Positions 26,451-36,440 of a stretch of 64,000 nt of DNA are shown one piece after another. The stretch's first letter is position 1. Each line of letters opens with the position of its first letter. The stretch comes from Deltaproteobacteria bacterium (GTDB lineage: Bacteria > Desulfobacterota > Desulfarculia > JACQYL01). The notes beneath the pieces are model-generated. The model saw nothing but the letters and a program-made list of their open reading frames with translations. It did not search any database and had not been told where the DNA came from. A program made the translations under genes and the position numbers. The DNA is taken from contig JACQYL010000014.1 in NCBI GenBank assembly GCA_016208165.1, positions 27,352-91,351 of the forward strand, given 5' to 3'.

Positions 26451-27632
26451 TCACGATCGCCCGGCAAGATTCAGGGACTTGAGGCGCTCGACGGCTTCCA
26501 GGCTTCGCTCCTTATTCACGCATAGCGCCATTCGAACAAAGCCTTCTCCGGACGGGCCGAACCCATTACCCGGCGTCGTTACAATGCCCGCCTGTTCGAG
26601 AAGCAACGTCGAGAATTCTGAAGAACCGAAGCCTTCCGGAGTTTTGATCCAAAGGTAGAACGTGGCCTTCGGCGGCTCGATGCCAAGGCCGGCCTCCCGA
26701 AGGCCCGCCACCAGAATGTCCCGGCGCTCCCGGTAGATGGCTCGCATCTCGTCCACGCAGCTCTGGCTCCCATCCAACGCTGCGATTCCCGCGTACTGAA
26801 TGGCGTCAAAGGCCCCCGAATCAATGTTGGATTTAATGGTCCCCAGCGCACCGATGGCGTCCGCCATTCCAACGGCGAACCCCAACCTCCAGCCCGTCAT
26901 GTTGTATGTCTTGGACAGGGAATGAAATTCGATTCCGACCTCTTTGGCGCCTTCAGCCTGGAGGAAGCTCGGTGCGATGTATCCGTCAAAACACATTTCC
27001 GAATAGGCGTTGTCATGGCATACAATGAGGTCGTAATCTTTGGCAAACGAGACCACTTCTTCAAAAAAGTCCAGGGTTGCCGTAGCGGCGGTCGGATTGT
27101 TTGGATAGTTCAGGAACATCAACTTGGCCCGCTTTGCCGCGTCGCTGGGGATGGCTCCCAAATCGGGCAGAAAATCGTTTCGATCCAGGAGGGGCATAAA
27201 GACGGGCTCTCCCCCTGCGAAAAGGGTAGCGATTTTGTATACGGGATACGCCGGATCCGGCACCAGCACGACGTCACCGGGATTGACGAATGCCAGCGGC
27301 GTATGCGCGATGCCCTCTTTCGAGCCAATCAGGGTCACCACCTCGCCTTTGGCGTTCAATTGGACTCCAAACCGTCTTTCGTACCACCTGGCCACGGTTT
27401 CGTTAAAAAGCTTCATCCCGGAATAGGCTGGATACCTATGCGTTGCGGGATCATGAGCGGCTTCGCACAGCCGCTTGACAATATGCTCGGGTGTGGGTAA
27501 ATCCGGATCCCCTACGCCGAAGTCGATCACATCAACGCCTCGAGACCTGACCTCCTCCCGCTTGCGATCCAACTCCTTGAATAAGTATGGGGGCAATTTG
27601 ATCAACCGTTCCGTTTTCTCCACTCGTGACAT
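26451..27632 (-). CDS. dapL: LL-diaminopimelate aminotransferase
   Basis: A 393-residue fold-type I PLP enzyme. It shows DVIDFGVGDPDLPTPEHIV, RYPAYSGMKLFNETVARW, LNYPNNPTAATATL, CHDNAYSEMCFDG and the PLP lysine in EFHSLSKTYNMTGWRLG. DapL converts tetrahydrodipicolinate directly to LL-diaminopimelate using glutamate. Adjacent dapF, dapA and dapB, and no dapD, dapC or dapE in the window, support DapL over other class I aminotransferases. The ATG at 27632 is natural. A 235-bp gap separates it from dapB, so it may have its own promoter. Confidence 0.9.
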   Translation of the reverse strand: MSRVEKTERLIKLPPYLFKELDRKREEVRSRGVDVIDFGVGDPDLPTPEHIVKRLCEAAHDPATHRYPAYSGMKLFNETVARWYERRFGVQLNAKGEVVTLIGSKEGIAHTPLAFVNPGDVVLVPDPAYPVYKIATLFAGGEPVFMPLLDRNDFLPDLGAIPSDAAKRAKLMFLNYPNNPTAATATLDFFEEVVSFAKDYDLIVCHDNAYSEMCFDGYIAPSFLQAEGAKEVGIEFHSLSKTYNMTGWRLGFAVGMADAIGALGTIKSNIDSGAFDAIQYAGIAALDGSQSCVDEMRAIYRERRDILVAGLREAGLGIEPPKATFYLWIKTPEGFGSSEFSTLLLEQAGIVTTPGNGFGPSGEGFVRMALCVNKERSLEAVERLKSLNLAGRS

Positions 27633-27867
27633 TAGTATGGAAGCTCCTCTGCTCTTAGGCCCCGAACGGGCGCTTTCCGGCCTATTGTTCCGGGGAAGCC
27701 CGTTACCGCGGCATTGTTCTTCCGGAACGTTCAGTCAAACATACGTTTAGCCGAAACTCCCCGAATGGTAAAGTATGGCCTCGTCGCGCCATGCACGACT
27801 CCTGCCGTCAACGGCGAGACGAGGCGCTTTTCTTCATCCCGCGGGCGATCCGGAGACACGGATCGGA

Positions 27868-28650
27868 TCATTTCAAGCCCAATACATCCTGCATGTCATA
27901 AAACCCGGCGCCTTGATGCACCACCCAATGCGCCGCCTTGATTGCGCCTCTAGCAAAATTGGCCCTGTTGCCGACCCGGTGAGTCAGCTCGAGCCGTTCT
28001 CCCGGAGCAGCAAACAGCACCGTGTGCTCTCCCACAATGTCGCCCGCCCGGATCGTTTGAAGTCCGATTTCCCGGTCCTTACGTACGCCGATCATGCCAT
28101 GACGTGAAAAAACTCCGACGTCTGCAAGAGTCGCGTTACCCGCTTCGGCCAGAATTTCTCCCAATCGCAAAGCCGTCCCGCTGGGCGCATCCTTTTTCAT
28201 TCGATGATGGGCTTCGATAATCTCGATGTCGTAAGCGGGGCCGAGAACCGTCGCCATTTCCCGTACCAGCTTGAACATCAGATTGATGCCTACACTCATA
28301 TTCGGCGCTACGACGAAAGGCGCTTTGTGGGCCAGGCTCTTAATTTCACTTAATTCCTCGGGCGTGAGCCCGGTCGTTCCCACTACCGCCCGTTTGTTGT
28401 GTTCCGCCACAACTCTGGCGTGTTCAATCGAAGCCGTATGGTGACTGAAATCAATGAGCACGTCTCCCGCATCGATCACTTCCGTTATCCGGGGCGCCAA
28501 CCGCAGCCCGTTCGAGATTTCTTCTCCGATACGAGGATGGTCCGGTCGTTCAAAAACGCCGGCAACTTCTATCTCGGGATCGTCCAAGGCTGCAGTCAGT
28601 ATCTCCTGTCCCATCTTGCCGCATGCAGCGGCGATAATCACTTTGACCAT
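27868..28650 (-). CDS. dapB: 4-hydroxy-tetrahydrodipicolinate reductase
   Basis: A 260-residue enzyme starting MVKVIIAAACGKMGQEIL, the NAD(P)H-binding glycine loop (here with A-A-C-G-K-M-G). VGTTGLTPEEL, APNMSVGINLMFKLV and EAHHRMKKDAPSGTA are the cofactor, interdomain and substrate/catalytic motifs. It reduces the DapA product to tetrahydrodipicolinate in lysine and peptidoglycan synthesis. The start at 28650 is chosen because the family begins there; the open frame continues 36 codons upstream into the dapA end without family resemblance. It lies 41 bp downstream of dapA. Confidence 0.97.
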   Translation of the reverse strand: MVKVIIAAACGKMGQEILTAALDDPEIEVAGVFERPDHPRIGEEISNGLRLAPRITEVIDAGDVLIDFSHHTASIEHARVVAEHNKRAVVGTTGLTPEELSEIKSLAHKAPFVVAPNMSVGINLMFKLVREMATVLGPAYDIEIIEAHHRMKKDAPSGTALRLGEILAEAGNATLADVGVFSRHGMIGVRKDREIGLQTIRAGDIVGEHTVLFAAPGERLELTHRVGNRANFARGAIKAAHWVVHQGAGFYDMQDVLGLK

Positions 28651-28691
28651 CTCTAACCCTTTCCCTGTCAGACGGGTGTCGCGCGAACCGT

Positions 28692-29564
28692 TCAGATCAA
28701 GCCGTACTGCCGCAGAACGGATTCGAGTTTGATTTTGCTTGCAGGCGCCATTTCGCACATGGGCAGTCGAAATTGCTCTTGAATCCTACCCATGAGAGCC
28801 AACGCCGTTTTGACTGGAAGAGGATTGGTTTCGATGAACATCGCCTGGCATAGAGGAAACAGGTTCAGGAACATTTCTCGAGCCTGCTCGTGCCGGCCCT
28901 CCAAATACGCACCCACGTATTCGGCTGACTGTTTGGGCGCTATGTTCGCCACAACACTGATCACTCCCTTGCCCCCCACGCTCAGCAACGGTAGTGTAAT
29001 TCCGTCGTCCCCACTCAGCAGCACGATGCTGTCCCCGCATTTAACCACGATTTCCGTCATCTGGGTTATGGAGCCGGAAGCCTCTTTGATGGCCACGATT
29101 TCCTCCATTTGCGCCAGACGCGCTACCGTTTCGGGAAGCATATTTACCGATGTACGACCCGGAACATTGTACAGAACGATTGGAAACGACACTTCCTTGG
29201 CGATCGTTTTGAAATGCTGATAGAGCCCTTCCTGTGTGGGTTTGTTGTAGTACGGGGTTACGGAAAGAGAAGCATCGGCCCCCACCTCTTTGGCGTGTCG
29301 GGTCAGTTCCACTGCTTCCCAGGTACTGTTCCCTCCGGTGCCCGCGATGACGGGAACCCTTTTCCGAACGGCGTCCACACAAATCTCAATCACCCTGTTA
29401 TGCTCTTCCATGGACAGGGTGGCGGATTCTCCTGTCGTACCACATGGAACGATGGCGCTCGTCCCATTTTCAATCTGAAATTCGATCAGCCCCCGGTATG
29501 CTTCCTCGTCAACCTGCCCGTTTCGAAACGGTGTTACAATCGCAACAATAGAACCTGAAAACAT
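28692..29564 (-). CDS. dapA: 4-hydroxy-tetrahydrodipicolinate synthase
   Basis: A 290-residue TIM-barrel aldolase. MFSGSIVAIVTPFRNGQVDE, PCGTTGESATLSMEEH, YYNKPTQEGLYQHF, LYNVPGRTSVNM and the Schiff-base lysine in IVAIKEASGSI are all present. It condenses pyruvate with aspartate semialdehyde, the committed step to diaminopimelate and lysine. It begins 2 bp after dapF, so the two are translated from one message. Length and all active-site residues are normal. Confidence 0.98.
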   Translation of the reverse strand: MFSGSIVAIVTPFRNGQVDEEAYRGLIEFQIENGTSAIVPCGTTGESATLSMEEHNRVIEICVDAVRKRVPVIAGTGGNSTWEAVELTRHAKEVGADASLSVTPYYNKPTQEGLYQHFKTIAKEVSFPIVLYNVPGRTSVNMLPETVARLAQMEEIVAIKEASGSITQMTEIVVKCGDSIVLLSGDDGITLPLLSVGGKGVISVVANIAPKQSAEYVGAYLEGRHEQAREMFLNLFPLCQAMFIETNPLPVKTALALMGRIQEQFRLPMCEMAPASKIKLESVLRQYGLI

Positions 29565-29566
29565 AA

Positions 29567-30418
29567 CTAATCTCCTGTAGAAAAGAATAATTCAGCGGAA
29601 ATACACCCCTGAAAAGCGATGGTCGTGGCTCCTTCCAGGAACACCTGTCCGAATTCGGAGTCACTACGGTAAGCGGCGTGAACAGTAAGACGCTCACCAC
29701 TTTTTGTCACAACGGATATGGGTGGTTGCATGCCATTCCGCTTTATTCCGACGAGCGCTGCGGCGACCGCGCCGGTCCCGCACGCCAGTGTCTCGTCTTC
29801 TACTCCTCTTTCGTACGTTCTGATTGCCAGCTGATTGCCACCCAGGACACGAACGAAATCGGCGTTTGAACCGCCGGGTTGAAAACGTTCGTGGTTCCGC
29901 AACGCCCTGCCCGCGGTCAGTATCGGGAAATCGTCCAGGCGCCCGACAAAAACCACCGCGTGGGGAACACCCGTGTTGATGACGGATACGCTCAAACGCT
30001 CTCCGCCGAGAAACAGCTGCTCGTCCATCGAAAGATCCCTAGGCTGAGGCATTTCGATTTTGACACGGCGGTCATCCACCACAACCGCCCGGAGAATACC
30101 TGTTAGAGTCTCCAACGTCATCTCTCTGGGAGCAACATCCGTCATATATGCGTAACGGGCGGCGCATCGCGCTCCGTTGCCGCACAGCTCAGCTATGCTC
30201 CCGTCGGAATTGAAAAATCGCCAACCAAAATCGGCGTGTTTCGAGTTCCGAACCAGGATCAGGCCATCCGCGCCAATGCCCAAACGACGGTCGCATAGTT
30301 TCCTGACGACGGAGGGCGAAATCGATGCATCCAAACGATCATCCCGATCGTCCAACAGAATGAAATCGTTACCGCACCCGTGCATTTTCACAAAAGAATG
30401 ACCGATCCATGCGTTCAT
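29567..30418 (-). CDS. dapF: Diaminopimelate epimerase
   Basis: A 283-residue two-domain enzyme with the expected catalytic cysteine pair: ELCGNGARCAARY and ETLACGTGAVAAAL. FVKMHGCGNDFILLDD opens the first domain. It converts LL- to meso-diaminopimelate, the product of DapL being its substrate, for peptidoglycan and lysine. The ATG at 30418 starts nine codons before the conserved KMHGCGND. The neighbour upstream is an LptM-like lipoprotein gene, the same order found in enterobacteria. Confidence 0.98.
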   Translation of the reverse strand: MNAWIGHSFVKMHGCGNDFILLDDRDDRLDASISPSVVRKLCDRRLGIGADGLILVRNSKHADFGWRFFNSDGSIAELCGNGARCAARYAYMTDVAPREMTLETLTGILRAVVVDDRRVKIEMPQPRDLSMDEQLFLGGERLSVSVINTGVPHAVVFVGRLDDFPILTAGRALRNHERFQPGGSNADFVRVLGGNQLAIRTYERGVEDETLACGTGAVAAALVGIKRNGMQPPISVVTKSGERLTVHAAYRSDSEFGQVFLEGATTIAFQGCISAELFFSTGD

Positions 30419-30501
30419 ACGTCGGTTTCCTGCGAGGACGGGTTACTTCAAAGGTAATCCGATGACGAAGTTTGTCCTATCCTTGATCGAAAGGCTTATA
30501 T

Positions 30502-30771
30502 CTAAGCCATATCGATGCCTACCGTACCCCCGCTCCCACACTGCCCCCGAAGGAAGGGAGACGAGAAATCGCACATCTCCACCCCGTCGGGAGGAGATGG
30601 AAAATGGCGGTTGGGTCGAGGAAGGAAACCCACCAAATTCGGCGGCGCGGGTTGGATTACACTCGATGTTTTCTCGCGATCAGGAATGACAGGCGGCCCT
30701 TTCTTCCCGCACGAACCGATCAGAGCGAAGAACAAGAGAAGCATCATCAAGGCTGCGAGTCGTCGTCCCAT
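30502..30771 (-). CDS. lptM: Small lipoprotein of the LptM (YifL) type
   Basis: An 89-residue lipoprotein. MGRRLAALMMLLLFFALIGSC is a lipoprotein signal with lipobox I-G-S-C at Cys21, and it is followed by GKKGPPVIP, the C-x-K-G-P motif of LptM-type proteins. LptM in enterobacteria assists maturation of the LptD/E translocon that inserts lipopolysaccharide in the outer membrane. Position between argH and dapF matches the enterobacterial lptM-dapF neighbourhood. The coding end overlaps argH by 25 nt. The C-terminal half is low-complexity and longer than usual. A GAAGGAA site precedes the ATG. Confidence 0.8.
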   Translation of the reverse strand: MGRRLAALMMLLLFFALIGSCGKKGPPVIPDREKTSSVIQPAPPNLVGFLPRPNRHFPSPPDGVEMCDFSSPFLRGQCGSGGTVGIDMA

Positions 30772-32147
30772 AATTCCTTCTCGAATCGCTCCAGCTCCCG
30801 GCGTACGCGTACGGGAGACGTGCCTCCATGGACGTTGCGTGTTTCGAGTGAGCTGCTTACGTCCAGCACTCGGTACACGTCTTCCTCTATGCTTCTCGAA
30901 AACTCTCGCAGCTCGGAAAGTTCCAGTTCATACAGTTCTTTGCCCCGATTCACGGCATACTGCACCATCTCTCCCACAACATGATGCGCCCTCCGGAAGG
31001 GGAATCCCTTCCGAACCAGGTAATCCGCCAGGTCCGTGGCCGTCAGAAAACCGCTTTGAGTGGCCTGAAACATCCGATCGCCATTGAACTTCAGGCCTTT
31101 GATGACCTGAACAAGCACGGAAAGAGTAGCAGTCACCGTATCGGATGCGTCAAAAACCGGCTCTTTGTCTTCCTGCATGTCCCGATTGTAGGACAGGGGT
31201 AATCCTTTCATCACGGTGAGCACGGACACCAGGGCTCCATAGACCCGGCCGGTCTTTCCTCGGGCCAGTTCCGCCACATCGGGATTCTTCTTTTGTGGCA
31301 TGATCGAACTTCCCGTGGTATGCGCGTCGGACATCTCCACAAAATCGAATTCCTTTGTGCTCCAGAGCACGAGTTCTTCCGCCAGGCGACTAGTATGCAT
31401 CATGATCATGGACATGTCGAATAGAAACTCCGCCACAAAGTCCCGATCACTTACGGCGTCGATGCTGTTCCGCGAGACGCCGTCAAAGCCCAGTAATTTG
31501 GCCGTATATTCCCGGTCGATGGGAAATGGCGTTCCCGCCAGGGCCGCACTTCCAAGGGGAAGTACGTTCATTCTCCGCGCACACCCTCTCAGGCGGTCCA
31601 GATCGCGAGAAAACATCTCCACATAGGCCAGCAGATGGTGGGCCAGGAGCACCGGCTGCGCTCTCTGCAGATGCGTGTATCCGGGCAACACCAGCTCGAG
31701 ATTGTTCCTCGCCTGTATCACCAATGCCTTACACAATTCCTTCAACATTTGAGAGCAGGTTTCAACAGCTTCTTTCAGATACAACCTGAGATCCAACGCT
31801 ACCTGATCGTTGCGACTTCTGGCGGTATGAAGCTTCTGTCCTAGGGGCCCGAGCAGATCGATCAGTCGAGACTCGATATTCATGTGGATGTCTTCGAGAC
31901 CCACGTCGAACTTGAACTCCCCTTTGTCCATTTCCCGGTGTATTCGCCCGAGGGCTTCGATAATCTGATCCGCCTCTTCGTTCGCAATAATGCCCTGTTT
32001 GGCCAGCATTCGGCAGTGCGCCACGCTCCCCTCGATATCGTAGGGGTACAGACGCTTATCGTAATCAATCGAAGCCGTGTACTTCTCGACGATGCCGTCG
32101 GTATTCAGGTTGAATCTGCCCCCCCAGGGCTTTCTGGTTGTCCCCAC
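30747..32147 (-). CDS. argH: Argininosuccinate lyase
   Basis: A 466-residue member of the fumarase/aspartase superfamily with TRKPWGGRFNLNTDGIVE at the start, VEDIHMNIESRL-type segment (LEDIHMNIESRLIDLLG), LHTARSRNDQVALDLRL, YTHLQRAQPVLLAHH and the signature GSSIMPQKKNPDVAEL. It splits argininosuccinate into arginine and fumarate. It starts with GTG at 32147, 2 bp after argG, and ends within the lptM-like gene by overlap. Complete and normal in length. Confidence 0.98.
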   Translation of the reverse strand: MGTTRKPWGGRFNLNTDGIVEKYTASIDYDKRLYPYDIEGSVAHCRMLAKQGIIANEEADQIIEALGRIHREMDKGEFKFDVGLEDIHMNIESRLIDLLGPLGQKLHTARSRNDQVALDLRLYLKEAVETCSQMLKELCKALVIQARNNLELVLPGYTHLQRAQPVLLAHHLLAYVEMFSRDLDRLRGCARRMNVLPLGSAALAGTPFPIDREYTAKLLGFDGVSRNSIDAVSDRDFVAEFLFDMSMIMMHTSRLAEELVLWSTKEFDFVEMSDAHTTGSSIMPQKKNPDVAELARGKTGRVYGALVSVLTVMKGLPLSYNRDMQEDKEPVFDASDTVTATLSVLVQVIKGLKFNGDRMFQATQSGFLTATDLADYLVRKGFPFRRAHHVVGEMVQYAVNRGKELYELELSELREFSRSIEEDVYRVLDVSSSLETRNVHGGTSPVRVRRELERFEKELWDDDSQP

Positions 32148-32149
32148 GT

Positions 32150-33358
32150 TTAATTCGTCCTATCCAGCAGTTTTTGAATCTTAAGGCGCAAACCGTTTAG
32201 CCGGATGAACCCCGTTGCATCTGCCTGGTTATACACGTTGTCTTCTTCGAATGTCGCAAGATCCACGGAATACAACGATCGAGCGGACCTGCGCCCCACA
32301 ACAAGGGTGTTTCCTTTGTAGAGCTTCAGTCGGACCGTACCGTAGACGTTACTTTGGGCTTCGTCCACGATCGCCTGCATCAGCTTCCGTTCCGGGGCGA
32401 ACCAGAAGCCGTAATAGATCAGCTCGGCATACTTCGGGACCAACGAGTCCCGGAGGTGCATGACCTCTCGATCCATGGTAATGGACTCGATGGCCCTATG
32501 GGCCACCTGCAATATGGTTCCGCCGGGAGTCTCGTATACGCCACGGCTTTTCATGCCCACAAACCGATTTTCAACCATGTCCACGCGGCCGATCCCGTTT
32601 TTTCCGCCCAAGGCGTTCAGCTTCGCAAGCAATTCCGCAGGACTGAGACGCTCACCGTCAAGGGCCACCGCATCTCCCCGTTCAAACTCGATTTCGACAT
32701 ACGTCGGCTTGTCCGGCGCCTTTTCAGGCGACACGGTCAAAACGAACATCTCTTCAGGAGGTTCCGCCCAGGGGTCCTCGAGTATGCCGCCCTCGAAACT
32801 AAGGTGTAGCAAGTTCCGGTCACAGCTGTAGGGTTTCTGACGTGTCACCGGAACTTCGATGTCGTGGCGACGGGCATACTGAATCAAGCTTTCCCGAGAT
32901 CCGAAATCCCAAATCCTCCAGGGCGCGACGATGGTGAGTTGAGGATTCAACGCCATATAGGTCAACTCGAATCGTACCTGGTCGTTTCCTTTTCCAGTCG
33001 CTCCGTGGCTGACCGCGTTCGCATTCTCCAGAGCCGCAATCTCGACCTGCTTCTTTGCGATCAGGGGGCGCGCCAGCGAGGTGCCGAGCAGATACGTGCC
33101 CTCGTACAAGACGTTGGCTCGATAGGCCGGAAATACGAAATCCCGAACGAATTCCTCTTTGAGATCCTCGATATACACCTTAGACGCGCCGGTACGTTTG
33201 GCCTTTGCCTCCACGGGCTCGAGTTCCTCTCCCTGACCGAGGTCCGCGGCAAAGGCAATGACCTCCGCATCGTACGTTTCTTGAAGCCATTTCAGGATTA
33301 CCGATGTATCCAGGCCACCGGAGTACGCCAATACGATTTTCCGGATATTCTCAGTCAA
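32150..33358 (-). CDS. argG: Argininosuccinate synthase
   Basis: A 402-residue enzyme. [17 protein letters not shown] is the ATP pyrophosphatase P-loop; [17 protein letters not shown] and [19 protein letters not shown] are further family blocks. It ligates citrulline and aspartate with ATP. The TTG start at 33358 has a perfect AGGAGG five bases upstream, lying inside the end of argF, so the two genes overlap by 8 nt and are coupled. No alternative start fits as well. Confidence 0.98.
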   Translation of the reverse strand: MTENIRKIVLAYSGGLDTSVILKWLQETYDAEVIAFAADLGQGEELEPVEAKAKRTGASKVYIEDLKEEFVRDFVFPAYRANVLYEGTYLLGTSLARPLIAKKQVEIAALENANAVSHGATGKGNDQVRFELTYMALNPQLTIVAPWRIWDFGSRESLIQYARRHDIEVPVTRQKPYSCDRNLLHLSFEGGILEDPWAEPPEEMFVLTVSPEKAPDKPTYVEIEFERGDAVALDGERLSPAELLAKLNALGGKNGIGRVDMVENRFVGMKSRGVYETPGGTILQVAHRAIESITMDREVMHLRDSLVPKYAELIYYGFWFAPERKLMQAIVDEAQSNVYGTVRLKLYKGNTLVVGRRSARSLYSVDLATFEEDNVYNQADATGFIRLNGLRLKIQKLLDRTN

Positions 33359-34271
33359 TTTCGCCTCCTGACAGTTTTAGCAGGATTGCTTTGTGAACGT
33401 GCATTTTGTTCTCCGCCTGATCCCAGACCACGGCTTCCGGATCGTCCAAGAAATCGGCGGTGATCTCCTGACCCCGATGAGCGGGAAGACAGTGAAGCAC
33501 CATAACGTCGGGCAGAGCGTGGGCCACCAACTCGGGATTAACCTGGTACGCCCGAAATGCTTTCAGCCGGGCCTCGGCTTCATCTTCTTGCCCCATACTC
33601 ACCCAGACGTCCGTATTGATCACGTGGCATCCCTTTACGGCCTCTTTCGGATCCCGGACAATTCGAATCGACGGATTCTCGCGGCGGGCGGACCCCAGTA
33701 TTTCCGGATCCGGATCGTATCCCTCGGGACACGCCAACGTGAGTTCAAAGCCGAGACGCGCGGCTGCATTGATCCACGAATGCGCGACATTGTTTCCGTC
33801 TCCGACCCAGGCGGCCCGAAGTCCATCCAACGAACCACGCCTCTCGAACACCGTGTATACGTCGCTCAACACCTGGCAGGGATGGAAACGGTCGGTCAAG
33901 GCATTGATCACGGGCCGTCTCGAAGAGCGGGCCATATTCTCCAACCATTCCTGGCGATAGGTACGGACGGCGAGGATATCCAAATATCTGGCCAGTACCC
34001 GCGCCGTATCTTCCGGAGTTTCGTCTCTCGATAACTGTGTATCACCGGCCGTAAGGTAGATGCAGGACCCTCCGAGTTGATACACAGCCACTTCGAATGA
34101 AACCCTGGTCCGCGTGGACGGCTTTTCGAAAAGCAGCCCCAACGTTTTCCCTTGAAGCACGGTTTCTACACGGCCGGCCTTCCAGCGTTCCTTCAATCGT
34201 CTCGTCAGATGGAACAGTTCCAGAATCTCCTCTCTGGAAAGGTCCAAAATGCTCAGCAGATCCCTTTTCAT
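33351..34271 (-). CDS. argF: Ornithine carbamoyltransferase
   Basis: A 306-residue enzyme with the carbamoyl-phosphate motif [42 protein letters not shown] and the ornithine-side [12 protein letters not shown]. It makes citrulline from ornithine and carbamoyl phosphate. ATG at 34271 ([12 protein letters not shown]) has an AGGTGA site 8 nt upstream; a GTG at 34283 overlapping the argD stop would add four residues. It sits between argD and argG in a complete arg run. Confidence 0.98.
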   Translation of the reverse strand: MKRDLLSILDLSREEILELFHLTRRLKERWKAGRVETVLQGKTLGLLFEKPSTRTRVSFEVAVYQLGGSCIYLTAGDTQLSRDETPEDTARVLARYLDILAVRTYRQEWLENMARSSRRPVINALTDRFHPCQVLSDVYTVFERRGSLDGLRAAWVGDGNNVAHSWINAAARLGFELTLACPEGYDPDPEILGSARRENPSIRIVRDPKEAVKGCHVINTDVWVSMGQEDEAEARLKAFRAYQVNPELVAHALPDVMVLHCLPAHRGQEITADFLDDPEAVVWDQAENKMHVHKAILLKLSGGEID

Positions 34272-34279
34272 ACGTCTTG

Positions 34280-35455
34280 TCACCTGAGAATTTCTTTCAA
34301 TACTTCCATCAGCCGTCCCATCTCGGCTTCAGTTACCGTCAATGGAGGCGTCATGCGAAGTGTTCTCTCCTGCACGGAGTTCACGAGCACACCCTTGGAC
34401 TGGGCCGCCCCCACAAACGGCTTGGCTTCCCGATCCAGATCGAGAGCCCAGATCATTCCCTTGCCCCTGACATCCCTTACAATCGGACTGCTGCGGGCGA
34501 CCTCTAAAAGCCCTTTTTCAAAAATGACACTGCGCCTGTTCAGATCTTCGAAAAATCCCTTCGAAGTCAATGTTTGCAGTACGGCGATGGCCGCCGCGCA
34601 TACCAGCGGCGTTCCTCCGAACGTCGTGGCATGGCTTCCCGGCCCGAAGGCCTGGGCCACCTCGTCCCGGGCCAGCATCGCGCCCATCGGCAACCCGTTG
34701 GCCAACGCCTTGGCCAGTGTCATTACGTCAGGTTCCACTCCGTATACCTGATGGGCGAAAAGCGCGCCGGTCCGCCCCATTCCGGTTTGAACTTCGTCGA
34801 ACATGAGCAACACGCCCCGTTCCCGGCACAATTCCTTCAGGCCGCGAAGGTACCCTTCGGAGGGGAGAATGACCCCGCCTTCCCCCTGGATCGGCTCCAC
34901 CAGAAATGCGCACACCGAGTCATCCATCTTCAGTCGGGCCGCTTCCAAGTCGCTGAACGGCACCGTCAGGAACCCTCCCAGCAGCGGATCGAACCCTTTC
35001 TTCACTTTGGCCTGACCGGTGGCCGTCAGTGTGGCCATGGTCCTTCCGTGAAACGACATCTCCGTAGTAATGATTCTGAAGCGATCCTTGCCGTATTTGT
35101 CGGCTGCGTATTTCCGCGCCAACTTGATCGCCGCCTCATTCGCTTCCGCTCCGCTGTTGCAGAAAAACACCTTGTCGGCAAAACAGTGCTCCGTGAGGAG
35201 CCGGGCAAGCCGGACCTGAGGCTCGGTGTAGTATAGGTTCGATGTGTGAACGAGCGTCCTCGCCTGTTTACACACGGCATCCGCAACCGCCTCGTTGGCG
35301 TGACCCAAATTGCAGACGGCTATCCCGGCGACGAAGTCGAGATACTCGTTATCTTCTTCGTCCCAGACCCTGGCGCCCTTACCTCGAATCAGAGCCAGGT
35401 TGTTCCGGGCATACGTTTGCATGATAACCTGTTTTTCAAGCTCCTTGAGATTCAT
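34280..35455 (-). CDS. argD: Acetylornithine aminotransferase
   Basis: A 391-residue class III PLP enzyme. YLDFVAGIAVCNLGHANEAV, FFCNSGAEANEAAIKLARK, FHGRTMATLTATGQ, FDEVQTGMGRTGALFAH and the PLP lysine in TLAKALANGLPMGA are present. It converts N-acetylglutamate semialdehyde to N-acetylornithine and may also serve in lysine synthesis in organisms lacking a DapC, although dapL makes that unnecessary here. The family start is MNLKELEKQV at 35455; the 40 codons further upstream have no family resemblance. Confidence 0.97.
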   Translation of the reverse strand: MNLKELEKQVIMQTYARNNLALIRGKGARVWDEEDNEYLDFVAGIAVCNLGHANEAVADAVCKQARTLVHTSNLYYTEPQVRLARLLTEHCFADKVFFCNSGAEANEAAIKLARKYAADKYGKDRFRIITTEMSFHGRTMATLTATGQAKVKKGFDPLLGGFLTVPFSDLEAARLKMDDSVCAFLVEPIQGEGGVILPSEGYLRGLKELCRERGVLLMFDEVQTGMGRTGALFAHQVYGVEPDVMTLAKALANGLPMGAMLARDEVAQAFGPGSHATTFGGTPLVCAAAIAVLQTLTSKGFFEDLNRRSVIFEKGLLEVARSSPIVRDVRGKGMIWALDLDREAKPFVGAAQSKGVLVNSVQERTLRMTPPLTVTEAEMGRLMEVLKEILR

Positions 35456-35477
35456 TGGTGGCGCTCCAGATGATGGT

Positions 35478-36398
35478 TCAAGTTTCTTTCGGTGGTGAGT
35501 CCAGAACGATTTCAGTTCCAATTCCTGTATTGGTGAATATCTCCAGCAGAACGGCGTTCTTTCTTCGACCGTCAATGATATGCGTTTTCTCCACTCCGTT
35601 TCTTAAAGCTTCCAAGCAGCATCGCACCTTGGGGACCATTCCGCCGCGAATCTCTCCCCGTTGAATCATTTCTTCGACCTCGGAGGCTCGAAGCGTAGAG
35701 GCCAACGTGCCGTCCTCTTTCGTTACGCCGGGAACATCGGTAAGTAGGATCAACTTCTTTGCTTTCAACGCCTCGGAAATTTTCCCGGCTACGAGGTCCG
35801 CGTTAATATTGTAGGTTTCTCCTTCGGATCCCACTCCCACGGGCGCAATCACCGGTATGAATCCGTCCCGCTCGAGCGTTTGCAGTATGGCAGGATGAAC
35901 CGTCTCCACCGTTCCGACCATGCCGAGATCGATGATTTCCGGCGGTCGCTCGGGTGTCCCGGAGTCGCGGTACATTTGCATTTTCCGGGCGTGAATAAGC
36001 CCGCCGTCTTTTCCGCTCAACCCCACGGCGGATCCGCCGTTTTGGTTGATCAAGGTTACGATCTCCTTGTTGACCCGGCCCACCAGAACCATTTCCACCA
36101 CATCCATAACCGGTTCATCCGTGACGCGCATGCCTTCGACGAATTGCGTCGGAATCTGCATGCGCTCGAGCACCCTTCCGATCTGCGGACCTCCGCCGTG
36201 CACGATCAGTGGATTCAGCCCTACAAACTTGAGCAGTATTACGTTTAGTGCAAAAGCGGTCTTGAGCTCGGTGTCCACCATGGCGTGCCCGCCATACTTG
36301 ATCACTACCGTCTCATTGTGAAAGCGGACAATGTACGGTAGGGCCTCTATCAGGGTCTGTGCTTTCAATGTGTCGCGTTCCTGTACATTGGGTTCCAT
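35478..36398 (-). CDS. argB: Acetylglutamate kinase
   Basis: A 306-residue amino acid kinase. [72 protein letters not shown] and [18 protein letters not shown] match NAGK. The N-terminal helix ([19 protein letters not shown]) is of the type found in arginine-inhibited hexameric enzymes, so feedback by arginine is plausible (family knowledge). It phosphorylates N-acetylglutamate, opening the arginine run argB-D-F-G-H on this strand. Start ATG at 36398. Confidence 0.98.
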   Translation of the reverse strand: MEPNVQERDTLKAQTLIEALPYIVRFHNETVVIKYGGHAMVDTELKTAFALNVILLKFVGLNPLIVHGGGPQIGRVLERMQIPTQFVEGMRVTDEPVMDVVEMVLVGRVNKEIVTLINQNGGSAVGLSGKDGGLIHARKMQMYRDSGTPERPPEIIDLGMVGTVETVHPAILQTLERDGFIPVIAPVGVGSEGETYNINADLVAGKISEALKAKKLILLTDVPGVTKEDGTLASTLRASEVEEMIQRGEIRGGMVPKVRCCLEALRNGVEKTHIIDGRRKNAVLLEIFTNTGIGTEIVLDSPPKET

Positions 36399-36440
36399 CG
36401 GCAGGACCCCCCCGGTTCTCTTCTGTGTTGAACGGATACA